39,738 nucleotides of DNA from an uncultured Pelagibacteraceae bacterium (GTDB taxonomy: Bacteria; Pseudomonadota; Alphaproteobacteria; Pelagibacterales; Pelagibacteraceae): NCBI GenBank assembly GCA_902566755.1, contig CACFJR010000009.1, forward strand, positions 1 through 39,738, given 5' to 3'. Of the stretch, positions 19,585 to 28,504 are shown one piece after another. Numbering within the stretch: position 1 is the first letter of the stretch; each line of letters starts with the position of its first letter. The translations under genes were made by a program, and so were the position numbers. The notes under the pieces were generated by a model. It searched no databases. It was given only the letters and a program-made list of their open reading frames with translations, and had not been told where the DNA came from.

Positions 19585-21834
19585 TTAGTATAGTGGGTAA
19601 TTAGCGAAAAAATCTTTCATTTTGATAGGCTTTTGCTCTAGCACGTATCGATAAACGTTATAATTTTCTAAAACTCTTTGAACATAGTTTCTTGTTTCTT
19701 TAAATTTTATAAGCTCAATCCAATCAACATAATCAACTTGATCCTTTTGAGGATTTTTATTTATTTTTTTCCAATATCTTACTCTTTTAGGGCCCGCATT
19801 ATAAGCGGCAATAGCAAAAGGATAGGCGCCATCATATTCTAAAATTAATCCTGCTAAATAATGAGACCCTAAATTAATATTGTATTCAGGATCTGAAGTT
19901 AATCTTGATTTTGAATATGGTAGCTTAGCTTGTTTTGCAACAATCTTAGCTGTGTAAGTCATAAGTTGCATCATACCTCTCGCACCAGCGTAACTATTTG
20001 CTTTACTATCAAATTCACTTTCTTGTCTTATAACTGCAAGTATCAATGCAGGGTTGGGAATTTTTCTTCCCCCAACCATAGTTGGTGTGCTGATAACAGG
20101 ATAGTTATATTGATTGTGAAATCTTTTTTCATAAGATGCCAATTTAGATATTTGAATTGCAAAATCATATCTTGAAATTTCAGTAGCAAGTTCTGCAGCT
20201 AGAACTTCACTTCCTTGATCTATATTATCAAGAGCTAAATGACGTAAAATATGTTTTGTATATTTATCTCTTTCTATCTCATAAAGTAAATAAACGAGTT
20301 TGTATAATTTCTTGTCCTTAAATTCCTTTTTGTATTTATCGTTTGCTCTCATAGTTTCATTTAAAGAAAATGTTTCGTCTGGTTTTATTTTCATATGTGC
20401 AAGTTGCCCATAATATGTTGTCGGAAATTTAGACGCTTCACTATAATATTTATCAGCTGTTACGGGGTCACCCAGTTTTTCATACGTTCTTCCTAACCAA
20501 AATGCTCCTCTAGATAAACTTATTGGGTAACCAACATTTTGATAAAAAGATTTAAAGTGTTCCCTTGCTAAAATTGGATCATTTAAGAAACTTAAAGCGA
20601 TCCATCCACTAAACCATTCTGCCTCAGCGTATTCCGGAGTTCCTTGTTCTAATGAGTGGTTATTGACAATTTTGTAGGCTGTTTGATATTTCTTTTTATA
20701 GATTAACGATCTTCCAATAATTGACCTTTCCACCCACCATTTGTCTGGTCTTACCATATAACTCTTAGTATTCTTGATGTTTAACAAAATTTCTAATGAG
20801 CTATCTACTCGACCTCTTTTTCTTCTCCATTTTAATCTATCATAGTTAAGACCTGGGTCATTTCTGAAATTTTCAGGCACTTTTGAAATTGCATTGTCCA
20901 CACCATATGATTTACTCATGAGTAGTTGTCTTGCATTATAAAGAAGTTGATACTCTTTTGGTAAATATCTTAACATTCTTTTCAAATCCCAATATTTATT
21001 TTCCCAAGCAAGGTAATCAGCCCTTTTAATATGGTCTTCTGATGATAAATATTTTTTTACTCTTTTATATGTAGGTCTAAGTTCTGCTTTAGATAAATCG
21101 GCAGTTATCCATCCCTTTTTAATCAACTTTATACCGTCTACATTTTGCCCGTCTTGTAATAAGCTTTCCCCCAAAACTATCTCTCCATATCCACTTAATG
21201 GTTTTTTATCCTCGAATAAATCTATTATTTTTTTGTGACCGATCTTTTTCACTGATAATTTCTTTTCAGATAGATATTCAATTCTACCACGACGAGGATA
21301 AGTTTCGTTTCTTTTTAAAAAAGAACTGTAATCAGAATAATTTGCATTATTGTTTCTCTCTAATAAATATCTCCACATTGTGAAATCATATATTGACTTG
21401 TCTTTTGCACGAGAAGCAATTTTAATTGCACTTTGCCATTTTTTTCTTTTAATTAGGTCTAATGACTGCTGAGCTATTTTAACGTCTTTTTTGCTATAGT
21501 ATTTAGATTTCTTAACTTTCTCTTTTTTTGGTTCTGTTTTTTTAACTATTATTGTTGGTTTCTTTTTAGGTAGCAATATCCCTATATTCTGAAAATCTTT
21601 ATCAGTTTCTACTTTTTCAATTTTTTCTTTTGTTTCTTCCTGAACTTCTTTCTCTTTTTTAGCAGTAGGTTTTATTGGAGGTATGATGTTCTTTTTTGAT
21701 ATAATCTTTTTTTTAACTTCAGTTGATAAAATTGGTTTTTTCGGTGGAATAATTAGCTCACTAGCGAATGAATACGACCCTAAAATTAACAGAAAGAATA
21801 AAATAAATTTGATAAATATTTTAAAAAAGATCAT
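19585..21834 (-). CDS. slt: Soluble-type lytic murein transglycosylase
   Basis: The 749-residue protein cleaves peptidoglycan glycan strands in the periplasm. Residues 5-25 form a hydrophobic export segment ending SYSFASE. Next comes a Lys/Pro-rich linker with three similar motifs (IIPPKKP, IIPPIKP, LLPKKKP), then a long helical U-shaped region. The C-terminal goose-lysozyme-like SLT domain has catalytic Glu605 in VIRQESEFD, followed by ARGMMQLM and AIAAYNAG. The length is somewhat above E. coli Slt70 because of the linker. It converges with tRNA-Ser, leaving 11 bases between them, and is divergent from dapA (40 bases). Confidence 0.94.
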   Translation of the reverse strand: MIFFKIFIKFILFFLLILGSYSFASELIIPPKKPILSTEVKKKIISKKNIIPPIKPTAKKEKEVQEETKEKIEKVETDKDFQNIGILLPKKKPTIIVKKTEPKKEKVKKSKYYSKKDVKIAQQSLDLIKRKKWQSAIKIASRAKDKSIYDFTMWRYLLERNNNANYSDYSSFLKRNETYPRRGRIEYLSEKKLSVKKIGHKKIIDLFEDKKPLSGYGEIVLGESLLQDGQNVDGIKLIKKGWITADLSKAELRPTYKRVKKYLSSEDHIKRADYLAWENKYWDLKRMLRYLPKEYQLLYNARQLLMSKSYGVDNAISKVPENFRNDPGLNYDRLKWRRKRGRVDSSLEILLNIKNTKSYMVRPDKWWVERSIIGRSLIYKKKYQTAYKIVNNHSLEQGTPEYAEAEWFSGWIALSFLNDPILAREHFKSFYQNVGYPISLSRGAFWLGRTYEKLGDPVTADKYYSEASKFPTTYYGQLAHMKIKPDETFSLNETMRANDKYKKEFKDKKLYKLVYLLYEIERDKYTKHILRHLALDNIDQGSEVLAAELATEISRYDFAIQISKLASYEKRFHNQYNYPVISTPTMVGGRKIPNPALILAVIRQESEFDSKANSYAGARGMMQLMTYTAKIVAKQAKLPYSKSRLTSDPEYNINLGSHYLAGLILEYDGAYPFAIAAYNAGPKRVRYWKKINKNPQKDQVDYVDWIELIKFKETRNYVQRVLENYNVYRYVLEQKPIKMKDFFANYPLY

Positions 21835-21874
21835 ATTTTTGTAAATGAATCGATAATCTATGTTATAAAGTTAT

Positions 21875-22756
21875 ATGTTTAAAGGATCAAATGTTGCGTT
21901 ATTAACTCCGTTTAAGAATAATAAATTAGACGAAGATTGTTATATCAAACTAATAAATTTTCATATTGAAAATGGCACAAATGGTTTAGTTCCTGCAGGA
22001 ACAACTGGTGAATCGCCCACATTGAGCCATGAGGAGCATGAAAAAGTCATTGAGCTTTGTATTAAAGAAGCAAAAGGCAAAATTCCGGTAATTGCAGGCA
22101 CTGGATCAAATTCTACAACTGAAGCTGTAGCGCTAACTAAGCATGCAGAAAAGGCAGGAGCTGATGGCGTACTTGTAGTTACTCCATATTACAACAAACC
22201 AACACAAGAAGGTTTATATCAACACTATAAATCAATTAATGATAATACAAGCTTGCCAATTATTATTTATAATATTCCAAGTCGCTGCGTTATTGATATG
22301 TCAGTCGATACAATGGCAAGACTTTATGAACTTAAAAATATCGCAGGTGTAAAAGATGCGACAGGAGACCTAAATAGACTTGATCAAACTTTAAAAAAAT
22401 TGGGTCCTGATTTTATTCAGCTAACTGGTGAAGATGGTCTTGCTTTTGAATTTAATAAAAGAGGAGGGGTTGGTATAATTTCAGTTACAGCAAATATAGC
22501 ACCTAAGCTATGTTCTGATTTTCAAAAATTTTCAAAATCAAATTCTGATAATGAAATTAAAGAAGCTGAAAGAATTGATACTTTGCTTCAACCACTTCAT
22601 AAAGCTCTATTTATTGAAAGCAATCCAGCACCTGCAAAATATGCAGCTAAACTTTTAGGTCTGTGTAGTGATGATGTTAGACTGCCATTAGTTAAAATAC
22701 AAGAATCCACTAAGGAAAAAGTAAAAGAAGCATTATTGTCTGCAAAATTATTGTAG
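21875..22756 (+). CDS. dapA: 4-hydroxy-tetrahydrodipicolinate synthase
   Basis: DapA condenses pyruvate with aspartate semialdehyde, the first step of the lysine and meso-diaminopimelate branch. The 293-residue product has the Schiff-base Lys160 in [11 protein letters not shown], Tyr132 in IIIYNIPSR and the [11 protein letters not shown] motif near residue 41, all at the normal family positions. It leads the long rightward run toward recO and is followed one base later by smpB. Its upstream gap is only 40 bases, shared with the divergent slt gene. Confidence 0.97.
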   Translation: MFKGSNVALLTPFKNNKLDEDCYIKLINFHIENGTNGLVPAGTTGESPTLSHEEHEKVIELCIKEAKGKIPVIAGTGSNSTTEAVALTKHAEKAGADGVLVVTPYYNKPTQEGLYQHYKSINDNTSLPIIIYNIPSRCVIDMSVDTMARLYELKNIAGVKDATGDLNRLDQTLKKLGPDFIQLTGEDGLAFEFNKRGGVGIISVTANIAPKLCSDFQKFSKSNSDNEIKEAERIDTLLQPLHKALFIESNPAPAKYAAKLLGLCSDDVRLPLVKIQESTKEKVKEALLSAKLL

Positions 22757-22757
22757 C

Positions 22758-23225
22758 ATGGTAAAAAAAGAACCTGGACACAAAATAATTTGTTTAAATA
22801 GAAAAGCATCTTTTAATTTTTTTTTCCAAGAAATTTTAGAGGCAGGAATTGTATTAAAAGGATCTGAGATTAAGTCTGTAAGAGCAGGAAAAGTAAATAT
22901 AGCAGAATCATATGCTATTGAAAAAGATGGTGAGTTTTTTTTAGTAAATTCACACATACCAATTTATAAAGAGGCAAGTTTTACTAACCATAATCCTAGA
23001 GAAGAGAGAAAGCTGTTATTAAATAAAAGAGAGATAAAAAAATTAATTGGTAAAGTTAATAGAGATGGATTGTCACTTATACCTCTTAAAATGTATTTTA
23101 AGAAAGGGAGAGCAAAGTTGGAGATTGCCGTCGCAAAAGGTAAAAAAAGATTTGATAAACGACAAACAAAAAAAACAAGGGACTGGAACCGTGATAAAGC
23201 AAGATATTTTAGAAGATCGTCATAA
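22758..23225 (+). CDS. smpB: SsrA-binding protein SmpB
   Basis: SmpB binds tmRNA and delivers it to stalled ribosomes. The 155-residue product shows [38 protein letters not shown] features; the core signature [13 protein letters not shown] and the segment [17 protein letters not shown] are visible, and the basic C-terminal tail includes [12 protein letters not shown]. The first residue pair and length are as expected. Its 3' end overlaps folK, whose likely GTG start lies inside it at 23191. Confidence 0.96.
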   Translation: MVKKEPGHKIICLNRKASFNFFFQEILEAGIVLKGSEIKSVRAGKVNIAESYAIEKDGEFFLVNSHIPIYKEASFTNHNPREERKLLLNKREIKKLIGKVNRDGLSLIPLKMYFKKGRAKLEIAVAKGKKRFDKRQTKKTRDWNRDKARYFRRSS

Positions 23226-23742
23226 TACCATCATACTGGCACTAGGTTCAAATTTGGGAAATAGAGCTGATAATATTGAAAAAACTAAGTTTCATTTATC
23301 AGATTTTTGTTACTTTCTTAAAGTCTCAAAACTTTATGAAACACCATCGTGGCCAAACCAATCTAATCCAAAATTTTTAAACCTCATTATTGAATGTAAA
23401 ACAGATTTAACAATTATTGATTTGTTTGAAAAAATAAAAAAAATAGAAAAATTATTAGGAAGAAAAAAAAGTGTAAAAAACGCACCACGAACTTGCGATA
23501 TTGATATTATCGATTTCAACAATACTTGTAAAAGTATAATTCATAAAGGAGAAAAAATTATTACTCCACACCCAAGAATGCATCAAAGAAATTTTACTTT
23601 AATTCCATTATATGAAATAAAAAAAAACTGGATACATCCAAAAAATAAGCAAAAAATAGATATTTTAATAAAAAAATTAAACTCCAAATCAATTAGTGAT
23701 ATAAAGATTTATCAAAGTAATGGTATAATTAAATATGCTTAA
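23191..23742 (+). CDS. folK: 2-amino-4-hydroxy-6-hydroxymethyldihydropteridine diphosphokinase
   Basis: FolK transfers pyrophosphate from ATP to the hydroxymethyl-dihydropterin in folate synthesis. The product contains [12 protein letters not shown], the central [20 protein letters not shown] motif with the Asp pair that binds Mg, and [11 protein letters not shown]. An open frame extends up to an ATG at 23047 inside smpB, but homologues begin near the ALGSN motif, so I prefer the GTG at 23191 (183 residues), preceded by AGGGA-like purines. This overlaps smpB by 35 bases. The 3' end overlaps the RelA/SpoT gene by eight bases. Confidence 0.85.
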   Translation: MIKQDILEDRHNTIILALGSNLGNRADNIEKTKFHLSDFCYFLKVSKLYETPSWPNQSNPKFLNLIIECKTDLTIIDLFEKIKKIEKLLGRKKSVKNAPRTCDIDIIDFNNTCKSIIHKGEKIITPHPRMHQRNFTLIPLYEIKKNWIHPKNKQKIDILIKKLNSKSISDIKIYQSNGIIKYA

Positions 23743-25477
23743 ATCTGAAGAATTAATAAATAAGGTAAGGGAATATAATAAGTTTTTAAACCCGACAACT
23801 TTAACTAAAGCTTATAATTTTGCTCTTGAGGCTCACAAGAAACAAAAAAGGGATGAAGGTGTGCCATATATTATTCACCCAATAGCTGTAGCAAATATTC
23901 TTTCAGATCTAAAACTTGATAGCGCAACTATTGCAACTGGATTATTACACGATACGATTGAAGATACTAGAGCTACTTATAAAACAATCAAGGAAGAATT
24001 TGGTCAAGAAGTTGCTGATTTAGTGGAAGGTGTCACAAAAATTTCTGCATTTGAAAATCAAGCAGCACAGGATTCTAAAGCTGAAAATTTTAGAAAATTA
24101 ATCATAGCAACCTCCAAAGACATAAGAGTTCTTCTTGTAAAATTAGCTGACAGACTTCATAACATGAGAACAATTAAATTTGTAAAATTAAAAGAAAAAC
24201 AAATTAGAAAAGCCAAAGAAACGATGGAAATATATGCTCCATTAGCAGACAGAATGGGCATGAATAGAATTAGAGATGAGTTGGAAGATCTTTCTTTTGA
24301 AATTTTAAATCCTGAAGCAAGAAATCTCGTTAAAGAAAGACTTGATGAAATAAAAGAAAATAATATTTCAAATTTTAATTTGATTTCTGAGGAGTTTCAA
24401 AAAATTTTAAAAGCAGAAGGATTAAATGTTAAAATATTTGGTAGAGAGAAAACACCTTTTTCTATTTGGAGAAAGATTCAAAAAAAAAGAACTTCGCTAG
24501 AGCAGATCACAGATATTATCGGATTTAGGGTAATTGTTGACGATGTATCAGATTGCTATAAGACTTTGGGCGTGTTCCACAAAAAGTGGAATTGTATACC
24601 GGGAAGATTTAAAGATTATATTTCATCTCCTAAAATAAACAAATATCAATCATTACATACCGCCATAATTGGTCCAAACAAAAGACCTATTGAAATTCAA
24701 TTAAGAACAATGCAGATGCACGAATACGCTCAGAGAGGAATTGCTTCTCATTGGAAATATAAATCTTCTGAAAAATTCAATTCTTTAACTTGGAAAGAAT
24801 ACGATTGGTTGAAAGATCTAGTTGAAATAATTGAGAGAAATGAAAATCCAGAGGACTTTTATGAATATACTAAACTTCAGATGTTTCAAGAAAATGTGTT
24901 TTGTTTTACACCAAAGGGATCTGTTATCAAACTTCCAAAAGATGCTACTCCAATAGATTTTGCATACGCAGTACATACACAAGTTGGAGATACTGCTATT
25001 GGATCAGAAATAAATGGTAAAGACAGTCATTTACAAAGTATCCTAAGAAATGGTGATGTGGTTAAGATTATAACATCAAAGAAAGAGTCACCATCTTTAC
25101 ATTGGTTAAGCTCAGCTAAAACAGGTAAAGCGAGAGCCGCAATTAGGAGATATTGGCAATATAGAGAAAATTCTAAACCAACTGACAAAATATATAATAC
25201 TACTCTTTGGATCTCGTTACCTGATAAACCAGGTGTTCTCGGAACAGTGACAAGTATGATTGGAGAAAATCATGTAAACATTTCTAGTGTTGAAATGGTA
25301 GAAAAAACTAAAACCTCTATTAATTTTAGATTTAATCTAATTATTTCTGATCTCAAAAACTTTACAAAATTAATAAGTGAGTTAAAACAAAGAGAGTATA
25401 AATTTAAAATTATTAGACACAAAAACAAAAAATATGCTTTCTTTAAAAAATTCTTTGGCAGTTTTAAGAAAAACTGA
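23735..25477 (+). CDS. RelA/SpoT homologue (bifunctional (p)ppGpp synthetase/hydrolase), short form
   Basis: The 580-residue protein makes and degrades the alarmone (p)ppGpp. The N-terminal HD hydrolase motifs are intact (H72-D73 in GLLHDTIEDT, ADRLHNMRT). The synthetase domain has PFSIWRKIQKK, GRFKDYISSPK (residues 290-300) and YQSLHT; the RFKD form is that of bifunctional Rel/SpoT enzymes. A TGS domain spans about 385-447 and an ACT domain about 491-561. Only about 43 residues separate TGS from ACT, whereas typical long RSH proteins have a helical and a zinc/RIS domain there. It overlaps folK by eight bases and pyrE by 44. Confidence 0.93.
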   Translation: MLKSEELINKVREYNKFLNPTTLTKAYNFALEAHKKQKRDEGVPYIIHPIAVANILSDLKLDSATIATGLLHDTIEDTRATYKTIKEEFGQEVADLVEGVTKISAFENQAAQDSKAENFRKLIIATSKDIRVLLVKLADRLHNMRTIKFVKLKEKQIRKAKETMEIYAPLADRMGMNRIRDELEDLSFEILNPEARNLVKERLDEIKENNISNFNLISEEFQKILKAEGLNVKIFGREKTPFSIWRKIQKKRTSLEQITDIIGFRVIVDDVSDCYKTLGVFHKKWNCIPGRFKDYISSPKINKYQSLHTAIIGPNKRPIEIQLRTMQMHEYAQRGIASHWKYKSSEKFNSLTWKEYDWLKDLVEIIERNENPEDFYEYTKLQMFQENVFCFTPKGSVIKLPKDATPIDFAYAVHTQVGDTAIGSEINGKDSHLQSILRNGDVVKIITSKKESPSLHWLSSAKTGKARAAIRRYWQYRENSKPTDKIYNTTLWISLPDKPGVLGTVTSMIGENHVNISSVEMVEKTKTSINFRFNLIISDLKNFTKLISELKQREYKFKIIRHKNKKYAFFKKFFGSFKKN

Positions 25478-26015
25478 TGCTCTTTTAGAGGGACACTTCG
25501 TACTTTCATCTGGTCTACATTCACCCCAATATGTTCAATGTGCTAAGCTTTTAAGCAAACCAACTCAAGCTAAAAAATTTATAAGTTCCTTGGCAACAAA
25601 AATTAAAAGAAATATTAAAAGTTTTGATATTATTCTATCTCCAGCAATGGGAGGTGTAATTATTGGTTATGAGATAGGAAGATTATTAAAAAAAGAGACT
25701 ATTTTTTGTGAAAGAGTAGATAAAAAATTTAAACTAAGAAGAGGTTTCAATATTAAAAAAAAAGCAAAAGTATTAATAGTAGAGGACGTAATCACTACAG
25801 GAAAATCTTCATTGGAGTGTGTAAGACTCATAAAAAAATTTGGTGGAAAGTTTGTTGGAATTGCTTGCTTAATAGACAGGTCGAAAAAATTAAAAATGTC
25901 CAAAAAAATTATATCTCAAGTAAGATTAGATATTCCTGTTTATAAGAGAAATAAATTACCAACTCCTTTGAAGAATATTCAAATTACAAAACCAGGAAGC
26001 AGATATCTAAGATAA
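25434..26015 (+). CDS. pyrE: Orotate phosphoribosyltransferase
   Basis: PyrE joins orotate to PRPP to form OMP in pyrimidine synthesis. The 193-residue protein begins LAVLRKTDALLEGHFVLSSGLHS, the usual N-terminus, which supports the upstream ATG despite a 44-base overlap with the RSH gene. The PRPP-binding motif VLIVEDVITTGKSSLE is near residue 115. Its stop and the pdxJ start share one base. Unlike many homologues it sits in a run with pdxJ-acpS-lepB-rnc, an order seen in other Alphaproteobacteria. Confidence 0.95.
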   Translation: MLSLKNSLAVLRKTDALLEGHFVLSSGLHSPQYVQCAKLLSKPTQAKKFISSLATKIKRNIKSFDIILSPAMGGVIIGYEIGRLLKKETIFCERVDKKFKLRRGFNIKKKAKVLIVEDVITTGKSSLECVRLIKKFGGKFVGIACLIDRSKKLKMSKKIISQVRLDIPVYKRNKLPTPLKNIQITKPGSRYLR

Positions 26016-26728
26016 TGTCTAAACTTGGTGTTAACATTGATCATGTGGCTACATTAAGAAATGCTAGAGGAGAAGATCATCCAAATATTTTAAAGTTTGC
26101 AGATATTGCAATTAATTCTGGAGCTGACTCTATAACAGTTCATCTTAGAGAAGACAGAAGACATATTAAAGATTTAGATTTGAAAAAACTTTGTAAAAAA
26201 AAAATTAAAATAAACTTAGAGATGGCATGTAATAACAAAATGTTAAAAATTGCTCTTAGAAACATGCCTAATTATGTTTGTATAGTACCAGAAAAAAGAA
26301 AAGAAATTACCACAGAAGGGGGAATAGATTTAAAAAAAAATTTTCATAATTTAAAAAAAATTATATCCAGACTTAACAAAGCTAAAATTAGAACAAGTTT
26401 ATTTATAGACCCTTCAAAACAAAATATTGAGATCTCGAAAAAAATAGGAACGAAATGCGTTGAACTGCACACAGGAAAAATATCAATTTTAGTTAAAAAA
26501 GGTGCAAAATTTTCAAATGAACTAAAGAGAATTAAAGATGCAAGTAAATTAGCATTTGATTATGACATTGAAGTACATGCAGGACACGGCTTAGATTACA
26601 AAACAACAAAAATTTTGAGAAAAATTCCATACATAAAAGAATTTAATATTGGTCACTTTATCATAGGTGAAAGTTTAGAGTCTGGTATGCCCAGTATTAT
26701 TAAAGAATTCAAAAAGATCGTGAGATGA
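26015..26728 (+). CDS. pdxJ: Pyridoxine 5'-phosphate synthase
   Basis: PdxJ forms pyridoxine 5'-phosphate from deoxyxylulose 5-phosphate and 3-amino-2-oxopropyl phosphate, completing the DXP-dependent vitamin B6 route. The 237-residue TIM-barrel protein shows the signature start LGVNIDHVATLRNARG, ADSITVHLREDRRHI and the late VHAGHGLDYKT plus FNIGHFIIGESL phosphate-binding segments. It shares one base with pyrE and overlaps acpS by four bases. Confidence 0.96.
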   Translation: MSKLGVNIDHVATLRNARGEDHPNILKFADIAINSGADSITVHLREDRRHIKDLDLKKLCKKKIKINLEMACNNKMLKIALRNMPNYVCIVPEKRKEITTEGGIDLKKNFHNLKKIISRLNKAKIRTSLFIDPSKQNIEISKKIGTKCVELHTGKISILVKKGAKFSNELKRIKDASKLAFDYDIEVHAGHGLDYKTTKILRKIPYIKEFNIGHFIIGESLESGMPSIIKEFKKIVR

Positions 26729-27120
26729 CTTTAAATATTTTTGGTGTAGGGACAGACATTGTTAAAAATAGTCGTATAAAAAAACTTATCAAAAACAAAA
26801 AATTTATTAATAGAATATTCACATCTAGTGAAATTAAAGATTCAAAAAAAATTAATCAGAAAGTTTTGTTTTTTTCAAAAAGATTCGCTGCTAAGGAAGC
26901 TTTTGTAAAATCTCTTGGTACTGGTTTTGCTCATAATATTAATTTTAAAGATATAAATGTATCAAAAAAAAGAAGTGGCAAACCCCACCTTACTTTAAGC
27001 AATAAGTTAAAAGATATATTAAAAAGAAAACTTAAATTGAAAAAAGTTAAAATTTTTCTGTCATTATCAGATGAAAGAGAATATTCAGTTGCATACGTAA
27101 TAACTCAAAAGATTAAATGA
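26725..27120 (+). CDS. acpS: Holo-[acyl-carrier-protein] synthase
   Basis: AcpS transfers 4'-phosphopantetheine from CoA to apo-ACP, activating fatty acid synthesis. The 131-residue product has the GVGTDIV start with the Mg-binding Asp (residue 11) and RFAAKEAFVKSLGTG, the second family signature. The length is normal. ATGA overlaps join it to pdxJ before and lepB after, so it is translated as part of the run. Confidence 0.94.
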   Translation: MTLNIFGVGTDIVKNSRIKKLIKNKKFINRIFTSSEIKDSKKINQKVLFFSKRFAAKEAFVKSLGTGFAHNINFKDINVSKKRSGKPHLTLSNKLKDILKRKLKLKKVKIFLSLSDEREYSVAYVITQKIK

Positions 27121-27842
27121 AACAAAAAATTTTAGATAATATCAAAACTATTTTTTATGCTTTAGTAATTGCTATTGTAATTAGGTCTTTATTCATTCAA
27201 CCTTTTTATATTCCGTCATCATCAATGGAGCCTACTTTGTTGGTAGGAGATAGAATTTTTGTAACTAAATATACTTATGGATATAGCAAGCATTCGTTTC
27301 CTTTTAGTTTAGGACCTATTAAAAAACGTATTTTTTTTGATGAACCAGAAAGAGGAGACATTATTGTATTCAAAACTCCTGCGGATAACAGAACCGATTA
27401 TATTAAAAGACTTATAGGTGGACCAGGAGACAAGATCCAATTTATAGACGGTAATCTATATCTTAATGACGTTGAAATCCTTAAATCTAAAGTAAAGTTA
27501 GAAAATGAAATATATTGTGGTGGTGAAGTTTTAGAAACAAATCTTTTTGAAGAAAAAATAGAAAATAAAAAATATTTAACTGCTTATAATAATTTTGGAT
27601 CGTACCAAAATTCAGATGAATTTGTTGTACCTGATAATCATTATTTTTTTTTAGGAGATAATAGAGATTGTTCAAAGGATAGTCGATTTTTAACAAGTGT
27701 TGGCTATGTACACCGCGATAATATTGTTGGTAAGGCTAGATTTATTTTTTTTTCAACAGACAAAAAAATAGGAAGATTTATTGAGTTTTGGAAATGGAAT
27801 AAAAGTTTTAGATTAGACAGATTGTTTAAAAAAATTAGATAA
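27117..27842 (+). CDS. lepB: Signal peptidase I
   Basis: LepB removes signal peptides at the outer face of the inner membrane. The 241-residue protein has one N-terminal membrane segment (about 11-28), the catalytic Ser36 in PSSSMEPTLLVGD, the general base Lys97 in TDYIKRLIGGPGD, and the late signature FFLGDNRDCSKDSR. It overlaps acpS by four bases and shares one base (TAATG) with rnc, matching the common lepB-rnc pairing. Confidence 0.96.
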   Translation: MKQKILDNIKTIFYALVIAIVIRSLFIQPFYIPSSSMEPTLLVGDRIFVTKYTYGYSKHSFPFSLGPIKKRIFFDEPERGDIIVFKTPADNRTDYIKRLIGGPGDKIQFIDGNLYLNDVEILKSKVKLENEIYCGGEVLETNLFEEKIENKKYLTAYNNFGSYQNSDEFVVPDNHYFFLGDNRDCSKDSRFLTSVGYVHRDNIVGKARFIFFSTDKKIGRFIEFWKWNKSFRLDRLFKKIR

Positions 27843-28504
27843 TGAAAAAAAATATAAGTTCTTTTGAAAAAATAATAGGTGTTAAATTTAAAAATCAAAA
27901 TCTTCTATTACAAAGCCTAACACATAAAAGTAATAATCCACTTAATAACAATGAAAAATTAGAATTTTTAGGTGATAGAGTATTAGGATTAATTATATCA
28001 AAGAATTTATATAAATTATTTCCAAATGATAAAGAAGGAGATCTTGATAAAAAATTGGCATCATTAGTTAATAGGAAAAGATGTGTTGAAATTTCTAATT
28101 ATTTATCTTTAAAGGACTATGTTTTAGTAGGAGACAACAAAGAAAATTCAAAAATAGAGAATAAAATTTTAGCAGATACAGTTGAATCAATTGTTGGTGC
28201 CTTGTATTTAGATCAAGGATTAGAAGTAACTGAAAAATTCATTTTAAATTACTGGAAAAGATTTCTGAATGAAAAATTAACAATTTATAGAGATCCAAAA
28301 ACAATGCTTCAAGAATATTCTCTTAAATTGTATAAAACCCTCCCAATTTATAATGTAGTAGAAAACAAAGGCCCAAGACATAAACCTGTTATAAAAGTTT
28401 CAGTCAAAATAAAAAATTCAAAAAAATATTTGGGAATTGGTAACTCTAAAAAAGAAGCTGAACAGAAAGCTGCTTTAAAATTATTGGATACTTTTAAAAA
28501 ATGA
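27842..28504 (+). CDS. rnc: Ribonuclease III
   Basis: RNase III cleaves double-stranded RNA, including rRNA precursors. The 220-residue product keeps all catalytic residues: E38, E41 and D45 in EKLEFLGDRVLGL, and D112 and E115 in LADTVESIVGALYLD, at spacings matching E. coli. A C-terminal dsRNA-binding domain follows from about residue 150 (TMLQEYSLK, GIGNSKKEAEQKAALKLL). It overlaps recO by four bases, with no era gene between them, although era usually sits there. Confidence 0.96.
   Translation: MKKNISSFEKIIGVKFKNQNLLLQSLTHKSNNPLNNNEKLEFLGDRVLGLIISKNLYKLFPNDKEGDLDKKLASLVNRKRCVEISNYLSLKDYVLVGDNKENSKIENKILADTVESIVGALYLDQGLEVTEKFILNYWKRFLNEKLTIYRDPKTMLQEYSLKLYKTLPIYNVVENKGPRHKPVIKVSVKIKNSKKYLGIGNSKKEAEQKAALKLLDTFKK

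Noticed and set aside
21835..21874. TATAAA just before dapA as a -10 element for a leaderless transcript
   Set aside because: It is only five bases from the start codon with no matching -35 box, and TA-rich hexamers are frequent by chance here.
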